DNA of 64,000 nucleotides from contig CAKZOU010000067.1 in assembly GCA_937138255.1 (NCBI GenBank), positions 1-64,000 of the forward strand, in the 5' to 3' direction. The notes beneath the pieces were generated by a model, which had not been told where the DNA came from, did not search any database, and saw only the letters and a program-made list of their open reading frames with translations. Numbering within the stretch: the first letter of the stretch is position 1; every line of letters starts with the position of its first letter. This stretch comes from an uncultured Paracoccaceae bacterium. GTDB lineage: Bacteria > Pseudomonadota > Alphaproteobacteria > Rhodobacterales > Rhodobacteraceae. This document shows positions 17,568 through 27,532 of the stretch, piece by piece. A program made the position numbers and the translations under genes.

Positions 17568-20500
17568 ATGAGCGAACCCGTGACGCAGGAGACAGCGCAA
17601 AAGCCCCCCCGCCGTTGGCGGGTGGCCCTCTGGCACGGGCTGCGCGCGGTGATCCTCGCCGCCTTCATGCCGCTTGTCTTCCTTGCAATTGCGGCCTTCC
17701 TGATCTTCGATCGTGAAATTACCGCCCCAAGCTGGGTGACAGCCCGAATGGAAGCGGAGGCAGCCGCCTTTCTGGAGGGGGGTGGCCTGAGTTTCGGTGA
17801 CATGACGCTCACGATCGGCGCCGATATCCATCCTCGGATTGCACTGACCAACGTGGTGCTTCGGGATGCCGACGATACAGTGATCGCGCGGGTGCCACGG
17901 GCCGACGTGCAGGTCTCTCCGCGCGGAATTCTGTTCCGGCGGGAAATCTTGATCCAGACAGTCAGTCTGACAGGGGCCGAGATCTCTTTGCGCCGTGCGT
18001 CCGACGGAACCGTTGCCGTGTCATTCGATGCCAGCGGCGCGGTGGTGCAGGAAGCCGACAGCTTTACCGAACTTCTGAGCCAGATTGACGCGGCACTCGA
18101 GCAACCGGAGTTCGAGGCTTTGGAGAAAGTCACTGCCGATGGACTGATTTTGAATTTCGACGATGCCCGCGCCCGACGCGGCTGGACGATCGACGGCGGC
18201 CAGTTTTCGCTCGAACTGACGGGCCGGCAGACACGGCTTCGGGCCGATCTGTCGCTCTTGTCGGGGCGTGCCTATGTGACGACACTTGGCATCAGCTACG
18301 AAAGCCCACGCGGCAGCCGCGCGGCGCAGATTGCCTTGTCCTTTGAAGATGCGGTGGCGGCCGATCTTGCGACCCAGACACCTGCGCTCAGCTGGCTTGC
18401 GGTTGTCGATGCGCCCATGGCCGCGCAGATGAGGTTTGAAATTGATGCAGAGGGGGCACTTGGCCCCTTTTCGTCCTCTCTGGCCATCAAGGCCGGCGAT
18501 CTGCGTGCCGGGCCGGAAGCGCCGCCTGTGCCGTTTGACGAGGCCAAAGCCTATCTGACCTTCGACCCCGACAAGAACCTTATCGAATTCAGCCACGTCT
18601 CGGCCAAGAGCAGCCTCGGGACCTTCTCAGCCGAAGGTAAAACCCAGCTGCAAGACCTCGTCGGCGGCTGGCCGACGTCGATGACCGGACAGTTTGCCTT
18701 TTCCGATTTGTCCTTCAGCCCCGAGGCGCTCTTTCCTGGGCCAAATTCGGTCGAACATGCTTCGTTGGATTTCCGCATACGGCTGAGCCCCTTCACGCTG
18801 GATATAGGCGAAGTCCGTCTTGGTGTTGCCGGCAGGGACGTTGTGGCCTCGGGGCGGTTTGCCGCTGTCTCCGAAGGCTGGGAAGGTGCGCTTCACGCGC
18901 AGATCGATCAATTGGATCCGGCGACGGCCCTGCTGTTCTGGCCTGCTGCGGTCAAGCCCGACACCCGCCAATGGTTTGAATCCAATTTCCGCGCCGGCAC
19001 TGCCTCAGACATAACGGTCGCGGCGCGACTTCGTCCGGGGAGCCATTTCGACTGGGGCGGGAGCTTCCAGTTCGAGGGGGCGACGATTGGAATCAATCAA
19101 TACGCCCCTCCACTTGAAATGGCTGCTGGCTATGGCGCCTACGCAAATAACGGTCTGACGCTGGTCCTAGAGGAAGGGATCACCACGCCTTCTGTTGGCG
19201 GGCCAGTCGATCTTTCGGGATCGTCGCTAACGATCCCCGATTTGCGAATCCCCGACCCGCCCGCAAAGATCGAAATGCGTGCTCGTGGTAGCGTGACCGC
19301 GGGCCTTGCCTTGATCGATACGGGGCCCAGACACGTCATTTCCAATGCCAAGCTGCCCTATGATTTGGTTGATGGGCAGGGGGAGGTGAGTGCCACGATC
19401 AATCTGCGGATGAAGGAGAAAAACAGCCCCGAGGAGTTCCGTTATGAGGTCTCTGGGCGTCTTTTGAACCTGCAATCCGACAGGCTTGTGCCCGGTCATA
19501 CGACGACAGCGGCCGAGATTGCGCTGAGCTCGTCCAACCGCGGGATGACCCTAGAGGGCGGGGCCAGGGTCGGATCGGTGCCGATGAACGGTACTTATGT
19601 CCAGACTTTCGTCCCCGGCCAACCCTCCACTGGCCGGCTTGATGTGGTATTGCCTCTGGATCGGGCGTTCCTAGACGAATTTCGTATCGCTTTGCCTGGC
19701 GGTGCAGTCACTGGCGCCGCAAACAGTCGCCTCGTGATAGATCTGGAGCGAGATCAGCCGCCGCGGTTCGCATTGAGTTCGGACCTCGCCGGCGCCGAGT
19801 TGCGACTGGATTCTGTTGGCTGGGCCAAACCATCAGCCAGCACCGGTGCGCTGGAGGTGCGCGGCAGCTCTACGCAACCGGCTACGATAGATCAGCTGTC
19901 CTTTGATGCTGCGGGGCTAGTGGCCGAGGGCACCCTGCGCTTGGGGGCAGACGGTGGCTTCGAAGTGGCGAGCTTTCCAGATCTGCACCTGTCCGACTGG
20001 TTTCAGGGCAATGTAAGTCTCATCGGGCGCGGCGCTGGGCGTTCAGCAGAACTGATCGTTGATGGCGGAAGTCTCGACCTTCGCAAGGCCGACTTTGGCG
20101 AGTTTGCCCAAAGCGGCGCTGGCGGCGGTGGTCCGGTGACTGTTCATCTGGACAAGCTCCAAGTCTCTGACGGCGTGGCGCTCACTCAATTTCAAGGAAA
20201 CTTTGAATCCGGCGGCGGGCTCAGCGGCCGGTTCAACGCCCGCATCAACAATGACGCCGCGGTTCAAGGGTCGGTTGCCCCCTATGAAGGGCGGATGGCT
20301 TTTCGTCTCAGAAGCGACGATGCGGGAGGGGCGTTCCGTTCGATCGGTCTGTTGGAAAACGCAATCGGCGGGGCGATGGAGCTGACGCTCGCTCCAACCG
20401 GAGCCCCGGGCAACTATGCTGGGCTCCTGCAGGCGACCAGCCTGCGCGTGCGCGATGCGCCCTCGTTGGCGGAGCTTCTCGACGCGATGAGCGTTATCGG

Positions 20501-20867
20501 TCTTTTGCAGCAACTGGACGGGCAAGGGATCAACTTTGACACTGTCGAGGCCCGCTTCACTCTGTCGCCCGACAGAATCACAATCTCGGAGTCGAGTGCC
20601 GTCGGGTTGAGCCTTGGCATCTCTATGGACGGTGTCTACACGCTCGCCACTAAGGCCATGAATTTTCAGGGAGTTGTCTCGCCGGTGTATCTGCTCAACG
20701 GCATCGGCGCGATCTTTACCCGAAGGGGCGAGGGGCTTATTGGCTTCAACTACCGAATGACCGGAACGCCCGACGCGACCGAGGTATCGATCAACCCCTT
20801 GTCGATCTTCACGCCCGGTATGTTCCGCGAAATATTCCGGCAGCCTCCGCCGGAACCAAGTAAATAA
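17568..20867 (+). CDS. AsmA/YhdP-like giant envelope protein
   Basis: A 1099-residue protein from ATG 17568 (22 codons shorter than the longest frame). It has an arginine-rich cytoplasmic end, one transmembrane helix near 22-45 (VILAAFMPLVFLAIAAFLIF) and a very long periplasmic region. The C-terminal AsmA_2/DUF3971-type section ends FNYRMTGTPDATEVSINPLS. YhdP-family proteins form bridge-like grooves thought to move phospholipid between inner and outer membranes. The weakly repetitive beta-rich middle fits that fold. queA begins 9 nt after it, so they are probably co-transcribed. Confidence 0.85.
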   Translation: MSEPVTQETAQKPPRRWRVALWHGLRAVILAAFMPLVFLAIAAFLIFDREITAPSWVTARMEAEAAAFLEGGGLSFGDMTLTIGADIHPRIALTNVVLRDADDTVIARVPRADVQVSPRGILFRREILIQTVSLTGAEISLRRASDGTVAVSFDASGAVVQEADSFTELLSQIDAALEQPEFEALEKVTADGLILNFDDARARRGWTIDGGQFSLELTGRQTRLRADLSLLSGRAYVTTLGISYESPRGSRAAQIALSFEDAVAADLATQTPALSWLAVVDAPMAAQMRFEIDAEGALGPFSSSLAIKAGDLRAGPEAPPVPFDEAKAYLTFDPDKNLIEFSHVSAKSSLGTFSAEGKTQLQDLVGGWPTSMTGQFAFSDLSFSPEALFPGPNSVEHASLDFRIRLSPFTLDIGEVRLGVAGRDVVASGRFAAVSEGWEGALHAQIDQLDPATALLFWPAAVKPDTRQWFESNFRAGTASDITVAARLRPGSHFDWGGSFQFEGATIGINQYAPPLEMAAGYGAYANNGLTLVLEEGITTPSVGGPVDLSGSSLTIPDLRIPDPPAKIEMRARGSVTAGLALIDTGPRHVISNAKLPYDLVDGQGEVSATINLRMKEKNSPEEFRYEVSGRLLNLQSDRLVPGHTTTAAEIALSSSNRGMTLEGGARVGSVPMNGTYVQTFVPGQPSTGRLDVVLPLDRAFLDEFRIALPGGAVTGAANSRLVIDLERDQPPRFALSSDLAGAELRLDSVGWAKPSASTGALEVRGSSTQPATIDQLSFDAAGLVAEGTLRLGADGGFEVASFPDLHLSDWFQGNVSLIGRGAGRSAELIVDGGSLDLRKADFGEFAQSGAGGGGPVTVHLDKLQVSDGVALTQFQGNFESGGGLSGRFNARINNDAAVQGSVAPYEGRMAFRLRSDDAGGAFRSIGLLENAIGGAMELTLAPTGAPGNYAGLLQATSLRVRDAPSLAELLDAMSVIGLLQQLDGQGINFDTVEARFTLSPDRITISESSAVGLSLGISMDGVYTLATKAMNFQGVVSPVYLLNGIGAIFTRRGEGLIGFNYRMTGTPDATEVSINPLSIFTPGMFREIFRQPPPEPSK

Positions 20868-20876
20868 GGCCCACAG

Positions 20877-21932
20877 GTGAAACTCAGCGATTTCGATTTC
20901 GAATTGCCGGAAGGGCTGATCGCCACACGGCCGGCCAAGCCGCGATCTTCGGCGCGTCTTCTGCTGGCGGAGGGCCAGCGGATCAGTGATCGCCGCGTGA
21001 GCGATTTGGTCGAAATCCTGCGGCCCGGCGACAGGCTGGTTCTGAACGATACCAAGGTGATCCCGGCGCGGCTCTCGGGGCTGCGGCATCGGGTCGGGGC
21101 GGAGGGTGAGACCAGCGCGCGGATCGAGGTTACTCTACTGGAGCCAAAGGCCGATGGCAGCTGGGCCGCACTTCTCAAGCCGCTGAAGAAGATCCGCGAC
21201 GGCGAGGAAATTGTCTTTTCCCCCGCCCTCAGCGCGACACTTTTCGGGCGTGGGGAGGGGCAGGGGCTCTTGCGGTTCAACCTGACGGGCGAAGATTTCG
21301 ACGCGGCGCTGGCCGAGGCAGGCGCCATGCCTCTGCCACCCTATATCGCGGCCCTTCGGGCGCCCGACGAGGCCGACAAGACAGATTACCAGACGGTCTG
21401 GGCGAACCGGTCGGGCGCGGTTGCCGCACCAACCGCATCGCTCCATTTCGACGAGCCGCTTCTCGCGGCGCTGAGGGCCAAGGGCGTCGAATTCACCCAC
21501 GTCACCCTGCACGTCGGCGCAGGCACATTCCTGCCGGTCAAGGTCGACGACATCCGCGATCACAAGATGCACGCCGAGTGGGGCGAGGTGACGGCCAAGG
21601 CTGTCGCTGAAATAGAGGCGACGAAGGCCGCCGGCGGCAGGGTCGTTCCCGTCGGCACAACGGCGCTGCGTCTGATCGAGAGCGCGGCGCGAAACGGAAC
21701 ACTAAAGCCGTGGCAGGGCGAGACGGATATCTTCATCACGCCGGGCTTTGAATTCAAAGTGGCGGATGGCCTTATGACCAACTTCCATCTGCCGAAATCG
21801 ACCTTGATGATGCTGGTCTCGGCGGTCATGGGGACCGACGCGATCCGGCGCATCTATGCCCACGCGATTTCCCATGGCTATCGCTTCTTCTCTTACGGGG
21901 ATGCCTCTTTGCTTCTGCCAGAAGAGGAATGA
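20877..21932 (+). CDS. queA: tRNA preQ1 ribosyltransferase-isomerase
   Basis: QueA transfers and isomerises the ribose of S-adenosylmethionine onto preQ1 in tRNA, giving epoxyqueuosine. The 351-residue protein begins with GTG ([20 protein letters not shown]). It shows [26 protein letters not shown] and the end region [15 protein letters not shown], all typical of the family. It starts 9 nt after the AsmA-like gene. A complete length and no gaps suggest an active enzyme. Confidence 0.96.
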   Translation: MKLSDFDFELPEGLIATRPAKPRSSARLLLAEGQRISDRRVSDLVEILRPGDRLVLNDTKVIPARLSGLRHRVGAEGETSARIEVTLLEPKADGSWAALLKPLKKIRDGEEIVFSPALSATLFGRGEGQGLLRFNLTGEDFDAALAEAGAMPLPPYIAALRAPDEADKTDYQTVWANRSGAVAAPTASLHFDEPLLAALRAKGVEFTHVTLHVGAGTFLPVKVDDIRDHKMHAEWGEVTAKAVAEIEATKAAGGRVVPVGTTALRLIESAARNGTLKPWQGETDIFITPGFEFKVADGLMTNFHLPKSTLMMLVSAVMGTDAIRRIYAHAISHGYRFFSYGDASLLLPEEE

Positions 21933-22016
21933 CGATCCGCGCCGTCAAATGTCGCTTTGGTGATGTGTCTGAGGCCCGATGCCGCCTAGAAGGGCGCTAT
22001 ACAGGCAGGAGTTGTG

Positions 22017-23273
22017 ATGTTTCAGGTCTTGGGCAGTTCTTGGGCGCTTCTCCTCGGCATCTTCATGCTGATGATCGGCAATGGCCTGCAAGGCACGCTT
22101 CTGGGCCTCAGGGGCGATCTCGAAGGCTTTTCGACCCTTGAGATGTCGGTCGTCATGTCGGGTTATTTCGTAGGCTTCCTCGGAGCCTCGCGGCTTGCGC
22201 CCGAAATGATCCGGCGGGTGGGCCATGTGCGCGTTTTCGCGGCGTTGGGCTCGACCATATCTGCCGTCCTGATCCTTTATCCGGCGCTGACCGAGCCTTG
22301 GGCCTGGACCATCGGCCGGATCGTCATCGGCTTCTGTTTCTGCGGCGTCTATATTACTGCCGAAAGCTGGCTGAACGATGCCGCCTCGAACGAAAACCGT
22401 GGCAAGGCGCTGTCGCTCTATCTCATCGCCCAAATGGCTGGGATCATCCTTGCCCAGTACATCCTCGTCCTGAGCGATGTGTCGGGCTTCATCATCTTCA
22501 TCATCCCCTCGGTTCTGGTGTCGATGGCCTTCGCCCCGATCCTTCTGTCGATCCGCCCGACGCCGGCGTTTGCCTCCACGAAGCCCTTGTCGATCCGCAA
22601 GTTGATCACGGCATCCCCCCTGGCCGCGATGGGGACCTTCATCCTCGGTGGCGTTTTCTCGGCGCAGTTCGGCATGTCGGCGGTTTATGGCACCAAGCAG
22701 GGCCTCAGCGTGGGGCAGATCTCGCTCATGGTGTCGGCGGTCTACACGGCGGCGCTGATCCTTCAGTATCCGATCGGCTGGATTTCGGACCGCATGGACC
22801 GGCGTATCCTGATCATCGCCCTGTCGGGCATTGGTGGCGTTGGTGCGCTCGCCGCCTTCGCGGGCGGCGGCAACTACTGGCTCATCATCATCGGTGCGGC
22901 CATGGTTGGCGGCACGTCGAACCCGCTCTATGCGCTCGTCATTGCCTATACCAACGATTACCTCGACCGCGAGGACATGGCGGCGGCCTCGGGCGGGCTT
23001 CTTTTCATCAACGGACTTGGCGCGATCACCGGCCCGCTGATCCTTGGCTGGATGATGGACACGATTGGCCCCGGAGGCTTCTGGATATTCATCGCGGTCC
23101 TGATGATCTTCTTGACGGCCTATGGTCTCTACCGGATGACCCGGCGCCGGTCTCGGTCGATCCCCGGGGATTCTGTGGCCTACTCGCCGATTTCGGCCTC
23201 TGCGACACCCGTTGCTGCGGAGGTGGCACAAGAGGTCTACCTTGATGCCGAGGCCGAAGCGCACAACAGTTGA
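22017..23273 (+). CDS. MFS transporter
   Basis: A 418-residue major facilitator with about 12 hydrophobic segments. It has the MFS loop signature between TM2 and TM3 (GFLGASRLAPEMIRRVGHVR) and the mirrored GWISDRMDRRILI in the second half. The start at 22017 is preferred over GTG 22014 because AGGAG lies 5 nt upstream. It resembles the YcaD-like group of uncertain substrate, so I do not assign a cargo. Next gene on the same strand is a DUF924 protein. Confidence 0.88.
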   Translation: MFQVLGSSWALLLGIFMLMIGNGLQGTLLGLRGDLEGFSTLEMSVVMSGYFVGFLGASRLAPEMIRRVGHVRVFAALGSTISAVLILYPALTEPWAWTIGRIVIGFCFCGVYITAESWLNDAASNENRGKALSLYLIAQMAGIILAQYILVLSDVSGFIIFIIPSVLVSMAFAPILLSIRPTPAFASTKPLSIRKLITASPLAAMGTFILGGVFSAQFGMSAVYGTKQGLSVGQISLMVSAVYTAALILQYPIGWISDRMDRRILIIALSGIGGVGALAAFAGGGNYWLIIIGAAMVGGTSNPLYALVIAYTNDYLDREDMAAASGGLLFINGLGAITGPLILGWMMDTIGPGGFWIFIAVLMIFLTAYGLYRMTRRRSRSIPGDSVAYSPISASATPVAAEVAQEVYLDAEAEAHNS

Positions 23274-23374
23274 TACAGAATATTGCGCAGGAGAGGCCAA
23301 AATTGACTATTCGTTGTTGCCGCGCGCTGATTCGCTGTGCAAAAAACCTCATAGGTTGATGAGAAGAGGCGGTC

Positions 23375-23959
23375 GTGGTCACTCCTGAATCCGTTCTGAA
23401 GTACTGGCTCGACGAAAAAGGGCCAGAGGCGTGGTATGCTGGCGGTGAGGCGCTTGATGCGGAAATCCGCGACAAATTTTCAAGTGCCTGGGATGAGCTG
23501 ATGCAGGGCGGCTTTGGCCTTTGGCTGACCTATCCCTCGGGTTCTTTGGCCTATGTTGTTTTGGCCGATCAATTCCCAAGGAATATGTTCCGAGGCGCCG
23601 CCAAAGCATTTGCCTCTGACAAGATCGCCCGCGCCGCTGCCAAGGCCGCGATCAGCCGGGATTGGGATCTCAAGATCGATGAACCCGCCCGTCAATTCTT
23701 TTATCTGCCCCTGATGCATTCCGAGAACCTTTCGGATCAGGACCGCGCTGTCCGCTTGATCTGCACCCGGATGCCGGAAACCGGGCAATCCAATCTGGTC
23801 CACGCGCGGGCGCACCGCGAGGTCATTCGCAAGCACGGCCGGTTCCCGTTCCGCAACGAGGCGCTGGGGCGCAATTCCACGGGCGCGGAAAGCACCTTTT
23901 TGGCGAATGGCGGCTATATGGCGATCGTCAACGAACTTCGCACAGCCTCGGCGGCCTGA
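23375..23959 (+). CDS. DUF924 family protein
   Basis: A 194-residue soluble protein beginning with GTG (VVTPESVLKYW). DUF924 hallmarks are visible: WYAGGEALDAEIRDKF near the start, VLADQFPRNMFRG in the middle, FFYLPLMHSENLSDQ and the C-terminal RFPFRNEALGR. The family has an all-helical, TPR-like fold and no established reaction. It stands alone between the MFS gene and the GGDEF gene. Confidence 0.88.
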   Translation: MVTPESVLKYWLDEKGPEAWYAGGEALDAEIRDKFSSAWDELMQGGFGLWLTYPSGSLAYVVLADQFPRNMFRGAAKAFASDKIARAAAKAAISRDWDLKIDEPARQFFYLPLMHSENLSDQDRAVRLICTRMPETGQSNLVHARAHREVIRKHGRFPFRNEALGRNSTGAESTFLANGGYMAIVNELRTASAA

Positions 23960-24031
23960 ACCTCCTCATCTTAACTCTGCAGCAAGCCCGCTCTGATAGG
24001 CCTCCTTCTGGGGAGAACAGGAGTGTGGTCG

Positions 24032-25549
24032 ATGAAGCAGCAGAAGATTGAGGTTCCCGGCAGGGTCAAAGCCGAAGGAAAAAGCGCAGAGCGCAATCTG
24101 CCCGCGGAAATCCTGAATATTCTGGATCAAGGGATCATGATGTGGTCGGCAGAGGGAACCTGCGTTCTTTTCAACACGCGCGTCCTCGATCTTTTGGGGT
24201 TCAAAGCCGACCAGCTCAGGATAGGCGTGCGGCGGGCTGATTTGCGGAGCACTTGTGCCATGGGCGGGCCAGCCAAAGCGCGCGATCTGGCCGAGGCCGA
24301 GGCGCAGATTCGTGCAAACCGCCCCTATAGTTTCGATATCACCAATCTCTCCGGGCGGACGATCAACATAGCCGGCAGGCCCGCCAGAAACGGGTGCTAT
24401 CTCGAGACATTTGTCGACGTGACCGCGGCACGGCAGGCCTCGCAAGATCTCGTCGTCGCCAAACAGGCGGCAGAGTCTGCCGAGAGCCGCACGCGCGATA
24501 TCCTCGAAACCGAACGGACACGACAGAGCGAAGCCAAGCTTCTTGGTCATCTCGATGAATGGCTCCAGTCGTGCAAGTCGCTCAAAGAGCTATTCGCGAT
24601 CGTCACCCGTTTCATGCCAAAGCTGCTGCCGGGCTCGAAAGGCGAGCTTTATGTCTATTCCAACTCGCGCGATGCCCTCGATGGGATGTGCAACTGGAAT
24701 ACTGTCGATCTGCACGATTCGATCTCGGCCGACAGTTGCTGGGCGCTGCGTCGGGGGCGTAGCTATGAATACGAAGAGGGCGGACTCTGCGTCGAATGCG
24801 AGCACGTGGCCGCACATCGGCACGAGGTTTCGGTGCCCGAGTATATCTGCATTCCGATCATTGCCCACGGTGATACCGTCGGCCTTCTTCATATCCGGTT
24901 CGACCGTATCGCGGCCGAGTCTGCACATATGACTCAGTCTGCGAAATTTGCTGTCCGCTGCGGAGAACACATTTCGATGGCCATTGCCAACGTCAAGCTT
25001 CGGGACGAGCTGCACGAGAAATCAGTCCGTGATCCACTGACTGGCCTCTTCAACCGGCGCTATCTTGTCGAGGCCTTGCGCCGGGAAATCAACGCAAGCG
25101 AAAGGCGGGGCACCGGCTTTGGCCTTGTGAGTTTCGATATCGACCACTTCAAAACCTTCAATGACAATAATGGCCATGATGCGGGCGATGTCGTGCTGCG
25201 AACCCTGGGGGCGAAGATCACCGATTGTCTTGGTGAGCGCGACATTGCCTGCAGGCTAGGTGGTGAGGAGTTTGCCATTCTCATGCCGGAGGCCGATATC
25301 GAGGCGGCCGAGGCTTTTGCACATAAGCTGAGAGACTCCACGCACAAGGTTTCGGTGCGCTATGGAGAGACGATCCTGCCGAAGATCTCCATTTCGGCCG
25401 GGGTCACGGCCTATCCCGAGGGCGGAACACGGCCGCAGTCATTGATGCAATGCGTGGACAAGGCGCTCTATTCTGCCAAGGCAAAAGGGCGCGACTGCGT
25501 CGTTAGGACCGATCAGCTTGAGGGCGGCGGAGTTGCACCAGAGGGATAG
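24032..25549 (+). CDS. PAS-GAF-GGDEF diguanylate cyclase
   Basis: A 505-residue cytosolic signalling protein without transmembrane segments. It has a PAS_7-type domain at about 24-135, a helical linker at 138-170, a GAF-like domain at about 172-325 and a GGDEF domain at about 330-495. The active motif GGEEF (410-414) is intact, so it should make cyclic di-GMP from two GTP. The inhibitory I-site arginine is absent (GERD at 401-404 instead of RxxD), so product inhibition is unlikely. The GAF domain holds four cysteines (C220, C236, C253, C256) that could bind a metal or sense redox. Start 24032 follows AGGAG by 8 nt. Confidence 0.9.
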   Translation: MKQQKIEVPGRVKAEGKSAERNLPAEILNILDQGIMMWSAEGTCVLFNTRVLDLLGFKADQLRIGVRRADLRSTCAMGGPAKARDLAEAEAQIRANRPYSFDITNLSGRTINIAGRPARNGCYLETFVDVTAARQASQDLVVAKQAAESAESRTRDILETERTRQSEAKLLGHLDEWLQSCKSLKELFAIVTRFMPKLLPGSKGELYVYSNSRDALDGMCNWNTVDLHDSISADSCWALRRGRSYEYEEGGLCVECEHVAAHRHEVSVPEYICIPIIAHGDTVGLLHIRFDRIAAESAHMTQSAKFAVRCGEHISMAIANVKLRDELHEKSVRDPLTGLFNRRYLVEALRREINASERRGTGFGLVSFDIDHFKTFNDNNGHDAGDVVLRTLGAKITDCLGERDIACRLGGEEFAILMPEADIEAAEAFAHKLRDSTHKVSVRYGETILPKISISAGVTAYPEGGTRPQSLMQCVDKALYSAKAKGRDCVVRTDQLEGGGVAPEG

Positions 25550-25574
25550 CAGCCATGATCTGAGGTCACTGGAA

Positions 25575-25620
25575 CCGCCGGCCAAATTAGTTTAACGTCA
25601 AACTAATTTCAGACCGGCGG
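25575..25620. promoter_or_regulatory. Long palindromic operator before lpdA
   Basis: Perfect 10-bp arms AAATTAGTTT (25584-25593) and AAACTAATTT (25600-25609) surround A-ACGT-C, giving a 26-bp palindrome with one mismatched pair. Outer arms CCGCCGG (25575-25581) and CCGGCGG (25614-25620) extend the symmetry. It ends 8 bp before the lpdA start, overlapping its ribosome-binding region. The A/T-rich core stands out from the surrounding G/C-rich DNA and looks like a dimeric repressor site of MarR-like style; no regulator gene is next to it. Confidence 0.6.
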
Positions 25621-25628
25621 AGGATTTC

Positions 25629-27026
25629 ATGGCCGACAGCAACTTTGACATGATCGTGATCGGCGCCGGCCCCGGCGGCTATGTGGCTGCGATCCGTGGT
25701 GCGCAACTGGGCCTCAAGGTGGCTTGCGTCGAGCGTGAGCATCTGGGCGGCATCTGCCTCAACTGGGGCTGCATCCCCACCAAGGCGCTCTTGCGGTCGG
25801 CCGAGGTCTATCACCTGATGCACCGCGCCAAGGATTTCGGCCTGTCGGCCGGGCAGATCGGCTATGATCTCGAAGCCGTGGTAAAACGCTCGCGTGGCGT
25901 GGCCAAGCAGCTTTCAGGCGGCATCGGGCATCTGTTCAAGAAGAACAAGGTGACCTCGATCATGGGCGAGGCCAGGCTTGCCGGAAAAGGCAAGGTGACG
26001 GTCAAGACCGACAAGGGCACCGAGACCCTGACCGCCAAGGCCATCGTCGTTGCTACCGGCGCGCGGGCCCGTGAATTGCCGGGGCTCGAGGCTGACGGCG
26101 ATCTGGTCTGGACCTACAAGACCGCGCTCACCCCGCCGCGGATGCCGAAGAAGCTCCTCGTCATTGGCTCGGGCGCGATCGGCATCGAATTCGCCAGCTT
26201 CTTCAACACGCTCGGCGCGAATACGACCGTGGTCGAGGTGATGGACCGGATCCTGCCGGTTGAAGACGCCGAGATCAGTGCCTTCGCCAAAAAGCAGTTT
26301 GTGAAGCAGGGCATGACCATCCTTGAAAAGGCCGGCGTCAAGAAGCTCGACCGCAAGCCGGGCGTGGGCGTCACCGCGCATATCGAGAAGGACGGCAAGA
26401 TCACGACTGAAGATTTCGACACGGTGATTTCCGCCGTCGGCATCGTCGGCAATGTCGAAAATCTCGGCCTCGAAGAGGCGGGCGTGAAGATCGACCGCAC
26501 CCATGTGGTGACCGACGAGTTCTGCCGCACGGGCGTTGATGGCCTTTATGCCATCGGCGATATCGCCGGCGCGCCGTGGCTTGCCCACAAGGCCAGCCAC
26601 GAGGGCGTCATGGTGGCCGAGCTGATCGCGGGGCTTCATGCCCATCCGATCAAGCCGGGCTCCATCGCTGGCTGCACCTATTGCCACCCGCAGGTGGCCT
26701 CGGTCGGCATGACCGAAGCCAAGGCCAAAGAGGCAGGCTACGAGGTCAAGGTAGGCCGCTTCCCCTTTATCGGCAACGGCAAGGCCATCGCCTTGGGCGA
26801 GCCTGAAGGCATGGTGAAGACGGTGTTCGACGCGAAAACCGGCGAGCTTCTGGGCGCGCATATGGTGGGCGCCGAGGTGACCGAGATGATCCAAGGCTAT
26901 GTGATCGGCCGACAGCTCGAGACCACCGAGGAAGACCTGATGCACACCGTCTTCCCGCACCCGACGCTCAGCGAAATGATGCACGAGTCAGTGCTCGACG
27001 CCTATGGGCGCGCGATTCACTTCTGA
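25629..27026 (+). CDS. lpdA: Dihydrolipoyl dehydrogenase
   Basis: This is the FAD- and NAD-dependent E3 subunit that reoxidises dihydrolipoamide in the pyruvate, 2-oxoglutarate or branched-chain dehydrogenase complexes or the glycine cleavage system. The 465-residue protein shows the FAD motif IGAGPGGYVAA, the redox disulfide in GGICLNWGCIPTKALL, the NAD motif VIGSGAIGIEFASF and the catalytic HPTLSE at the end. No E1 or E2 gene is adjacent, so its complex cannot be told. It is preceded by a striking palindrome that probably controls it and is followed by a bidirectional terminator. Confidence 0.95.
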   Translation: MADSNFDMIVIGAGPGGYVAAIRGAQLGLKVACVEREHLGGICLNWGCIPTKALLRSAEVYHLMHRAKDFGLSAGQIGYDLEAVVKRSRGVAKQLSGGIGHLFKKNKVTSIMGEARLAGKGKVTVKTDKGTETLTAKAIVVATGARARELPGLEADGDLVWTYKTALTPPRMPKKLLVIGSGAIGIEFASFFNTLGANTTVVEVMDRILPVEDAEISAFAKKQFVKQGMTILEKAGVKKLDRKPGVGVTAHIEKDGKITTEDFDTVISAVGIVGNVENLGLEEAGVKIDRTHVVTDEFCRTGVDGLYAIGDIAGAPWLAHKASHEGVMVAELIAGLHAHPIKPGSIAGCTYCHPQVASVGMTEAKAKEAGYEVKVGRFPFIGNGKAIALGEPEGMVKTVFDAKTGELLGAHMVGAEVTEMIQGYVIGRQLETTEEDLMHTVFPHPTLSEMMHESVLDAYGRAIHF

Positions 27027-27049
27027 TCGCGCCACATCCCGGAAATAGA

Positions 27050-27076
27050 AAAGGCGGCCTCGAAAGGGCCGCCTTT
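27050..27076. terminator. Bidirectional terminator
   Basis: Arms AAAGGCGGCC and GGCCGCCTTT (10 bp, perfect) with a 7-nt loop lie between the convergent lpdA and rhodanese genes. Confidence 0.85.
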
Positions 27077-27094
27077 AATCTTACAGGGAGAAGA

Positions 27095-27460
27095 TTACCC
27101 GCGGACAATTTCCCCGCCAGCCTGCGCCCAGTGGGCAAGGCCGCCAAGGTTGTGCACGGTTTCATGACCCAGTTGGCGCATCATGCCCTGGGCCATTCCA
27201 GCGCGGCCGCCAGACGCGCAGTAAAGCGCAACCGGCTTGCCGGATTTCAGGGCGGGGTGGCATTCGGGGCTGCGCGGATCGGCTTTCATACGCAGCTGGG
27301 CCGTAGGGATATGCAGCGCCCCTTTGGCTTTGCCCGAGGCGGCCACTTCGCCGAACTCGCGGATGTCGATCAGAACGAGGGAACCGTCAGCAACCTGCGG
27401 GATCGCGTCGCGGACGGTCAGGGCTGCGGGACGGGAGGCATTCGAGAAAAAGTTAAACAT
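27095..27460 (-). CDS. Single-domain rhodanese
   Basis: A 121-residue sulfurtransferase-like protein that probably carries sulfane sulfur on the active-site cysteine in ALYCASGGRAG. The CH2A/CH2B-type rhodanese fold is supported by SLVLIDIREFGEVAASG and GALHIPTAQL. The start is at MFNFFSNA; a longer form adds an unconserved leader. It is divergent from uvrA across an A/T-rich stretch (TGTATATATATAAC near 27489-27502). No sulfide oxidation genes are adjacent. Confidence 0.9.
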   Translation of the reverse strand: MFNFFSNASRPAALTVRDAIPQVADGSLVLIDIREFGEVAASGKAKGALHIPTAQLRMKADPRSPECHPALKSGKPVALYCASGGRAGMAQGMMRQLGHETVHNLGGLAHWAQAGGEIVRG

Positions 27461-27532
27461 GGGAGGGCACCTGTGTTTGAAGTCTTGACTGTATATATAT
27501 AACAAAAATGAAATGTAAAGGGTCTTTATGAT

